Origin: Enoplolaimus lenunculus
Lineage: Eukaryota; Nematoda; Enoplea; Enoplida; Thoracostomopsidae
Direction of reading: 5' to 3'
Assembly (NCBI GenBank): GCA_030248215.1
Contig: JASANG010000561.1
Coordinates: 27,826-91,825, forward strand
Length of the DNA stretch: 64,000 nt
The notes below the pieces were generated by a model that saw only the letters and a list, made by a program, of their open reading frames with translations, had not been told where the DNA came from and ran no database searches. This document shows positions 57,329-64,000 of the stretch, in pieces. The translations under genes were made by a program, and so were the position numbers. Within the stretch, counting starts at the first letter, position 1, and every line of letters starts with the position of its first letter.

Positions 57329-60300
57329 GCTGCTGCTGTTGTTGTTGTTGTCGTCGTCGTCGTCGTTGTCGTGGTGGTTGTTGTGGCTAAACTCGCGAAT
57401 ACAGAAAGAAATAATGTAACAACAATAAGAAATTATCGATCAAGTTATTCAACTATTATACTAACCATTAATCAATCTATACGTCTTGTGTGTGGCAGAC
57501 GTTATGCATCATGATTAGTTTTAATCTTCTTGTCGACACCGTTTAATGACATTAATGAGCCAAATTTCTGCACGCACAAAGGGAAGACCAAAAAATCTAC
57601 AATGCAACAGTACCTTGTACAACTTTTGCGCGAATCATATCCAAATGTTGTAACAGAATACCTAAGCTAGTAGATACTGCAAAAAAACTTGCATTTAATA
57701 CCATAAACTAGCCAATTTGGTTGCCATGCTTTGTAACACATTTAAAAAATATGTATCTTAGCATACATAGTTCCATTTTTTCCCTAGATATTTTTCAAAC
57801 CGTTTGAGGTATTAGTGCAGTAGCAGTTAATTTTCAGTCTACGTGAAACTGTACGCATAACAGTTCGGATATCGATGTGTTCCAGAATTATTAAAATTAA
57901 TGATAAGTGCTTGCTGATTAGTCTTTTGTCGCTATTTGTTAACTTGCATCTGTTTTTGATAAAGTTATAACATTGAAGGTATAAGCGGCATGCTAAACGT
58001 TTTACGTGAATCCTTCACGTAAATACAATAATTTAAACTACGTGTCCAGTACGCCGCATCTGTGAAGAATTCCAGATACGAAATATACCTGCAAATGAGG
58101 GAAACATAATCATCGCAAATTAAAAAAATAAAAAATCTTACGATAAGGACACCACTGACATACTGCAACTGCGTCCGTATAAGTGCAAGCGACATCATTC
58201 CACTTAAGAAAATAATTCGATTGCATAATTACACATTGGGCGGTCCTAAAATTGTTATAGTGTACGCTTCAAAATTGAGAACAGCTAAATCTTCGGAGAA
58301 TATTTTGTTTATTCAGATTAATCGTCAAGTTCACTATTTTTTTGCTTAGAGACCGGCGCAACCAGTGGCATTTGCTTACTTTCAAAATCGATTCAATTAT
58401 TTTCGAAGCAGTTGCTGGATAACTTCAGATCATAGAAATACTATTTCATAAAACTCGATTTCATTTCAGGCGGGTATAACTTGATTTGAAAGTTTTTGCT
58501 GGCCGACGCGCGCGTCGAGCAAAAAATGATTTGTACTTCACGAACCAGCAGGTTCTATGGATGACCATGTATCATAATATGCTTTTTTCACCAGACCTTA
58601 CCGAGGTTGTACTTAATCGTAGCGTTCAGCACAGCCACAAATCTGCGCCTAAAATTGCTAAACAAACTTCAAAACTTAAGCCTCGTTTAAAGGTGCAAGG
58701 TTTTTGAAACGAGAACTTGCAAATGCAAGATTTGTAATGGGTTTTCGAACAAAACTTGCAGCTGTAACTTCTCGCTACCAAAACGTGCACATGCAAGTTA
58801 CCACTGCAAGTTCTTTCGGTGAATTAATTTGCAATTGTAAATTAGAGCTGCGAGGCCTCGGTGCAAAACTTGAATGTGTGAATTAGGCTTAAGCTGTAGA
58901 ACTGTAATCTTACGCAGAATTTGGCTGATTAGAATCCCATAAATAATCTAGTATCGGTTGTTCATTATCCGCGCTATAATTTGAACCCGCACGAGTAATT
59001 CCGATCCAAACTGCACCTGAAATAAACAAAATACATAAAATAAATTCAATCAAAAACAATATCTGTAACAAAAAAGTTCGGTCAAAAAATTGCGGACTAC
59101 AAAAATACAATTAAGCCAGACTGAAAGTGCATAGATATGGCGCAACCGAATACATAATATGTACCGTACGGGGGAATATTTATATTCTAAAACGATTTGT
59201 GTACCTGTCAGACATATAATTGCTTTAACTACATATTTATACAAGTCTAAGTTTTCTAGAAAAGCAGGGCAGGTACCAAAAATTCTTGTTTCAATTATTG
59301 TTATTTTGATAAAATTTTTCTCCATTTCAAACACTAAAATTATGTTTAATCTTACTTCCGGTGCGATATTTTTGAGTAATTCGATTACGAATCCAGCCAG
59401 CTTCATCAAAATTTCGAGGTACAACAACGTGGGCGTATGCCATCGACTGTTGAGATTCGCAAGCACCTCGAGCTGAGTTGTAGTTTAAAGTTCCAGGTAG
59501 AAACTTATAACAGCAATCGCCGTATGAAAGCCAGTCGTCTGTAGCATTGCACACACCTGCCAACAAAAGAAAGTATGAATGTCTGCAAAGCTGAGTGGTT
59601 AGAACAGTGAACTGGTAATCCGGACGTCGTTAATTTGAATCCGATCGTACCGCAATATCTCACAATAATAAACCAGTACGCTCATGGTACACTTTCCCTC
59701 GCATTTAATGCTGACGCTAAGACAAACGCTTAGACATAAGTATACCTTTTACATAACCTACTTAGGACTGAGCTTAAGCGTGTGGGGGAAAATGTACTAG
59801 AGCCAGACCGCATGCAAACCATCACTGTCCTCTGCATACAAAATAGGTTGAAGACGATTTTTAATATCACTGCTTATTTACCAATTTCATCCCTAAATGG
59901 AGAAAAAAAATTAAATTCCTTTTTTGTTCACAAAAATTTCACGGTGGCGCTACGACGTAACTAAATACTGATGCTCCTTAGAAACACAGCTGTTGCATGG
60001 ATACCCTGTAGCCCACAAAAAACAGATTACTAAGCAAGCAGTGATAATTTCAATTCACCGCAAGGTGGAGACGGCTGGCTCCATCCATTAGAGGTACACT
60101 CTAGAGTAGTAGTTGTGACTCCATCATGACACATCGCAGTTACTCGTGTTCCAACTGAATACGGCGGTTGTTGACCAGAGTATGATACCCACGCATAGCT
60201 TAAACGGTCCACAGGCGGGCAAGACAATGTAGCAGTGAACACTGAAATGTTTAAAAACTAAATTAGGAACTCTGTCTGTATTCTCAAATGTTTGATCTGG

Positions 60301-63300
60301 CACCTATCACTACCTGGTGATAGGTCAATAAACTTTCGAATCAATAAAATGATTAGCTTAGAGTCTCAGCAAATTTTTTGCGTTCGACACACCATACCTC
60401 TGTGCAAATTTTGAGATCTGCAATCGCATGAGTTCGTTGGTTTGAAAACCTATCGCTCACTGGTGATAGCTGCTATTCGAATTTAAGAATTATACTGACC
60501 GGAATTACACTGTAAAGTTAAATAGTGTCTGATTTGAGTCAAAATTCTTTACTTCAAACTTCAAGTTTTTATACAATAAAAATTCTTTGACGAAAATTAA
60601 AACAAATTCAACATTATTTTGTATTCATTCAAATATTAGGCAAAAAGTTATGCAGATGCAAAATTATTTAAAACAATGCATGCTACAAAATTCATTTTAT
60701 ACTTTGGTGAAAAACGAAATCTAAATTAAAGCTGGAAAGCCCCACATACGTATTTTGGGCATTGTTCCAGCACAGAAGTAAACAAGTTTTTTTTGACAAC
60801 ATAATATGTGTGCATAAATTTCTACATTATTGTTCTGCAAAAGAATTTGTAGGCATAGATTTACTGATATGATCACGTTTTTGTACGGCTACAAAACACT
60901 TCGATTAAAACATTACTCTGTTACTTCGCTCAAACTTCATTGTTTTTGTTTTAATTGGGATATGAGCTGTCACACAGGTTGTATGTCTCAGCTTTCAACA
61001 TTTTGTGATCATGGTAGGTTTCGGCTTGCTGATGAAGAATGCGAGTGAACACTCAAAATACCAGCAAAACTGATTGTCGCACATGCGTGTAACTACGTTT
61101 ACTAGTTAATAATATTCTGTAAATACGATTTTGAGCACATTTAAATTTCCGGCTACAAAAACAAAATACAAATCTGTATTTAAAAATGGTATACACAGTA
61201 TCGCAGAATGATTGAAACCTATTTTGAAAACTAAAAACTAAAAATTTACGTCTTGACTGTGTAAAACTTAATTTCAAAATTTTAAAAAGTTGATTACCTG
61301 GACAATGTTTGCAAATTACAAGCAAGCTTTCTGTGCATTCATGATCTGACCATAATACGAATCCAGTATACGACTTAACACACGGTTTATATCTGTAAAA
61401 CACAATATTAAAATATGGCTCCATGTTAGCTACTGGTGTCTGCATATTAAGCCTAAAACTAAGCCTAAACCAAGTCTAGGCTTTGTCGTAAGTCTAAACC
61501 TAAGCCATTTTTCTATAAACCCACCTGTCTTAGAGGACACTATGATCAACACAGACTAATGTCAAACAATATTTTGAAATGAATAAAATTAGGCTTAAAC
61601 TTCTTAACATCCATCAAAATATTTTTCCGTAAACTATAACAATAACTTACAAGCTATTTGGTTCGTTATTCCTCCATTGTTGAATGGCGTAGTTTTGATC
61701 ACCAATTGCGTAATAGTTTGTACGATTACAACACGTATCATAGCGTGTCAGACCAAGCCAGTAAGCAGCTGAAACAAGCAAAATTAAAAAATAAAACGAA
61801 CTGAGCCCTTATAACAACATGCTCGTAAATATTTGTTCAGCATGAACAAGGTATGTATGGTGTTGCCAAGGGGCGTAAAGACAATTTCAGCCTGGGTGGA
61901 TCGGTATAATCTCTTTAATGAACATGTCTTCAGCTGTTTGATCGAAAAAGTAGTACCAACTGCTCCAACACAGGTTTTTCCGTTGTCTCGTCTCTTTACG
62001 AATTTCGAAAGAGGCCTATGCCCTCTACTTCTCATGAGCCTAAACATAAAACTTAAGTTTTAACTTTAAACATGACACAGACTATACAAGAGCAAGAGCC
62101 GAACAAGTTGTACTAAAACAGATTCAAAAACAAATTTTAAATTTTTTAAATTCTAAATTTTACCTCTATCTTTACGAAGTTCAATAAATTTCATTGACAT
62201 CCATGCGTTCTCGTCTATGGACTGCGGCACAACCGGATACGATTCGGTTTGCAGTGTTTCACAGTAACCTAGCGCGTCAGTAAATGTCATCGTTGCATTT
62301 GAAAAATGATAACAGCAACCATTGTATGAATACCAGCTTGAACCAGCAGGACATGAGTCTAAAACCAAAATACAGGGCGCCGTAGAAACTATATACAGTC
62401 ATGGACGAAATTAAGTGCAGCCGCGACTACGTTCGTAAAAAAACTAAGTAGCACAATCTTGTTTAGTACTTTTGAACGCAGTCGGTCGCAAACGTAGTTT
62501 GAACTGGTCACAATAACTCCAATCATATTCGCATGAGACACGATTGAGTAGCGACTAGCGAGCATAGCAATAGCCAAAGGCGATTACAAACTAAACGTAA
62601 AATGCAGTAAAAGCAGCCTCCATTACTGCACGCACATCTGCCTGTAATCGATAACAAATAAAACGTAGCAGTGTACAAGGTCCACTGATAAACAAAGAAA
62701 TTACATAAAATCGCCCTCGCAGTTGAAAATTTCTGGATCTGTCACTTAACGTTAGGTAACACGCAATCTGGACCACAAAATACTCACTTGGACACTGTGG
62801 ATTTGGATTACTCCACCCTGTTGCGGTACACGAAGACGTGATTACATTTCCATCAAAACATTGTAGCGTAGCTATCGTTCCAGTTGTGATCGCTTCACCA
62901 GTTTTGTCGTATGTTACAGATTTAAACGCAAGGCTGTCAAACGGAGCACAAGGCGCGTATTTGCCTGAAATTCTAATTTCGGAACTATCTTTTTAGGTTT
63001 TGTAGTTTATTAATATAATATGTGCGACAGAGCAACATTACATTTCCGAGCAAAACTGCATTATTAAATTGTGTTATGTGCAATAAATTTAAAGCTAAAA
63101 CGCCCACGATACATAATTTAAACATCAGTCTATTTAATATTTCTACTTAATTGCAAACAAAATGACAGAACAAACAACACTAATTCTACTACGACAACAT
63201 ACATTGCAATAATGCATTGTTTTAAAGATGTTGCTGATGCAAAATATTGCATCCACTTTGGCAAATTGTCAATCGCCGGCAGTTCGAGTGTTTTGTCTCA

Positions 63301-63605
63301 TGGAGGGTGGACCTTTACATCTTTGTAACTAGTGCATGATATTTAACTATTCTACTTTTACTTTTAAAATAGCTGTATACAAAACAAAACAAATCAACCT
63401 CAAATCCTTTATGACCGCCCCTGTTGTCAATATAATTAATCAAAAATTGCGCAGTTTTATTAAAACAGTTTCATATTTCTGTTTACTTTTCTAAAAATTG
63501 CACTACATACTTGGACAACGTTTGCAGACAAGATTCCTTGGACTGAAGCACCTTGCGTCTTTCCACGTTATACCAGCATACCTAGTCGCTACAATACATC
63601 GTTGC
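51712..63605 (-). CDS. Lectin-GPCR B: repeated CTLD-CCP units, poly-Thr stalk and adhesion-like 7TM (5' partial)
   Basis: Eighteen exons join in phase: 63605-63511, 62964-62788, 62358-62164, 61768-61651, 61392-61298, 60241-60059, 59556-59356, 59016-58914, 58088-58006, 57386-56946, 56363-56287, 55447-55338, 54644-54545, 54021-53865, 53446-53380, 52929-52771, 52450-52282 and 51855-51712, giving 890 codons and a stop. Order: end of a CTLD, CCP, CTLD, CCP, CTLD (worn), Thr stalk, TM1 (GCLWLLIILGFTLVTFMIF), TM2 (ELALLLAHILIFTL), TM3 (VHYFFFVEGTFFVLEAL), TM4 (IGWGTPAVVVAGTSTV), CW-containing second loop, TM5, TM6-7, and a tail ending FNDSD. GWGTP before TM4, then CW, is diagnostic of adhesion/secretin-class receptors. 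It is a plasma-membrane receptor; the ligand is unknown. The first exons lie beyond the window. The joins between the last CTLD, stalk and TM1 are the least certain. Confidence 0.75.
53006..53155. mobile_element. Family J element
   Basis: AGCTACGGCGTCCGGCGCC near the left end and GCATAGCGCCACCCT at the right. It sits in the lectin-GPCR B intron between the TM4 and TM5 exons. Confidence 0.5.
56287..57386 (-). other. Thr-rich stalk exons of lectin-GPCR B
   Basis: Exon 57386-56946 encodes 146-147 residues, nearly all Thr from ACA, ACG and ACT codons, with a few Ala, Ile and Asp-free interruptions, ending TTPVPTTPRPKPTTEKK. Exon 56363-56287 continues TPPATTNATETTTTTKP. Such mucin-type stalks are usually densely O-glycosylated and extended. 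The DNA is a GTT/GTC trinucleotide repeat on the plus strand, with pure runs of up to about 23 triplets. Confidence 0.82.
56426..56646. mobile_element. MITE family G copy
   Basis: CCGTATTCTCAAGTAGTATG at left; TAGGTGCTACGCACAACG and GAGAAAATGGGTCC at right, imperfect inverses. It lies between the two stalk exons. Confidence 0.6.
57387..58005. other. Intron between last CTLD exon and stalk of lectin-GPCR B
   Basis: A missing CTLD end could hide here. A 56-base stretch near 57590-57650 has usable splice borders in phase 1 but encodes no CTLD signature, so I left it out. Confidence 0.35.
58006..59556 (-). other. CTLD next to the stalk (three exons)
   Basis: Exon a 59556-59356 has DWLSYGDCCYKFLPG and CESQQ; exon b 59016-58914 has WIGITR and YLWDSNQPNSA; exon c 58088-58006 has AAYWTRSLNYC. 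Exon c keeps phase but only one Cys where the sister domain has four, so this CTLD may not fold as usual or exon c is misplaced. Confidence 0.65.
58690..58890. mobile_element. Family I element
   Basis: AACTTGCA/TGCAAGTT words and GTGTGAATTAGGCTTA end, matching 38088-38430. It lies in a lectin-GPCR B intron. Confidence 0.45.
59582..59652 (+). repeat. tRNA-like sequence, probably a SINE head
   Basis: GCTGAGTGGTTAGAACAGTG resembles a tRNA A box, and AATTTGAATCCGATCG a B box 33 bases on. The acceptor stem does not pair and no anticodon arm folds well, so it is not a functional tRNA. It lies between two lectin-GPCR B exons. Confidence 0.4.
60059..60241 (-). other. CCP/sushi domain exon
   Basis: One phase 1-1 exon with four Cys in CCP spacing: LSCPPVDRLS, VTAMCHDG, LECTSNGWSQP, PPC. 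The GW before the last Cys is typical. Confidence 0.88.
60275..60498. mobile_element. MITE family G copy
   Basis: GTATTCTCAAATGTTTGATC at left and CACTGGTGATAGCTGCTATTC at right; inner CACCTATCACTACCTGGTG. Lectin-GPCR B intron. Confidence 0.6.
61298..62358 (-). other. Central CTLD of lectin-GPCR B (three exons)
   Basis: Exon a 62358-62164 has SWYSYNGCCYHFSN and YCETLQ; exon b 61768-61651 has YWLGLTRYDTCC and WRNNEPNS; exon c 61392-61298 has KPCVKSYTGFVLWSDHEC and LVICKHC. EPN and WSD are the two calcium-site motifs of mannose-type lectins, so this copy could bind sugar. Phases are 1, 2, 2 and 1. Confidence 0.88.
62788..62964 (-). other. CCP/sushi domain exon
   Basis: Phase 1-1 exon with four Cys: YAPCAPFDSLA, ATLQCFDG, SSCTATGWSNP, PQCP. 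The same CCP type as at 60241-60059. Confidence 0.88.
63511..63605 (-). other. Last exon of the upstream CTLD of lectin-GPCR B
   Basis: It reads QRCIVATRYAGITWKDARC then LVCKRCP, the same exon type (95 bases, phase 2 in, 1 out) as 61392-61298. Its first two exons lie outside the window. Confidence 0.82.
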
Positions 63606-63845
63606 CTGAAGTACGTAAAATAACACTGACAGTTGTACCTGCTGCGGTTCGCTCGTTTGATAACGTGTTATACTAACTGGTAATAGGTGGTACATATTTG
63701 AGACTGAATCAATCACCAATTAGCGATACATTTTCAAACTGAGGACTTCCAACAACAATACGGGCGTCAATATTGATACAAAACTAAGACTAATCAATAA
63801 CGCAAAAATTGAATAAAATTTCGAATCAAACCTGTTGAAGATTGC

Positions 63846-63990
63846 CAGTGTTATTTTAGGGGCATATCAGCCAGTATATCTTACTCCTACGCATAAGCAT
63901 AAACTTCAGCCTAAAAATAAGTCAATAACTAGACCCAAGCTCAAGCAAAAACAATAGCCTTAAGCATAGCCACCTCCTGAGAAAATTAGA
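63846..63990. mobile_element. Family D element, cut by the window end
   Basis: GCCAGTGTTATTTTAGGGGC at left, then CCTAAA/CATAAG-type hexamers. Confidence 0.5.
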
Positions 63991-64000
63991 TGTCCTCTAA

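Noticed and set aside
56932-57514. Plus-strand frames of poly-Val, poly-Cys and poly-Leu
   Set aside because: They are antisense readings of the poly-Thr stalk exon of lectin-GPCR B; only the minus frame has matching splice borders.
59582-59652. A functional tRNA gene
   Set aside because: A- and B-box-like words are present, but the acceptor and anticodon stems do not pair.

Overview
The window is nuclear DNA from an animal. It is AT-rich, its genes are split by GT-AG introns of a few hundred bases, it uses the standard code, and it is packed with short non-autonomous DNA transposons (MITEs). The content is bilaterian-like: a neuropeptide-type GPCR, an ionotropic glutamate-receptor-like channel, C-type lectin and sushi (CCP) modules, and a full purine-synthesis ATIC gene. 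I cannot name the phylum. The TTAGGC-like hexamers are common here but lie inside MITEs, so they say nothing safe about the telomere or the phylum.

Layout. 1-946 (+): C-terminal half of an ionotropic-receptor-like gene. 1725-6177 (-): F-box/LRR-type gene, first exon not found. 10295-18178 (+): lectin-GPCR A, with signal peptide, one C-type lectin domain (CTLD), a Thr-rich stalk, an adhesion-GPCR-like seven-helix domain and a basic tail. 18190-19630: a stretch dense in short perfect hairpins, with no gene. 20613-28912 (-): ATIC, 18 exons traced, lacking only the first. About 30143-32424 (+): unrecognised helical-looking gene whose last exon runs into a MITE. 32592-37085 (-): neuropeptide Y/F-type rhodopsin GPCR. 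37200-49800: gene-poor and MITE-rich. 49816-49952: possible first exon of a monocarboxylate-transporter-like gene. 51712 to at least 63605 (-): lectin-GPCR B, with repeated CTLD-CCP units, a stalk of about 147 almost pure Thr residues, and seven helices; its 5' end lies beyond the window.

The main result is the pair of lectin receptors. Read ORF by ORF they look like secreted or single-pass lectins beside unrelated membrane fragments. Splice sites and reading phase join them instead into two seven-helix receptors. Both keep the same intron phases through the 7TM part, including an identical 169-base TM6-TM7 exon, but carry different ectodomains assembled from phase-1 exons. I see no room for a GAIN/GPS autoproteolysis domain in A and none in the traced part of B. 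ATIC and the peptide receptor lie between them in unrelated orientation, so nothing suggests an operon.

The repeats fall into about a dozen families, labelled A-M here. A and B have TA target duplications. C and E have 8-bp duplications in the best copies, as hAT elements do. I saw no convincing retrovirus, LTR element or Polinton, no CRISPR array and no rRNA gene. All exon models come from reading splice consensus and phase by eye.
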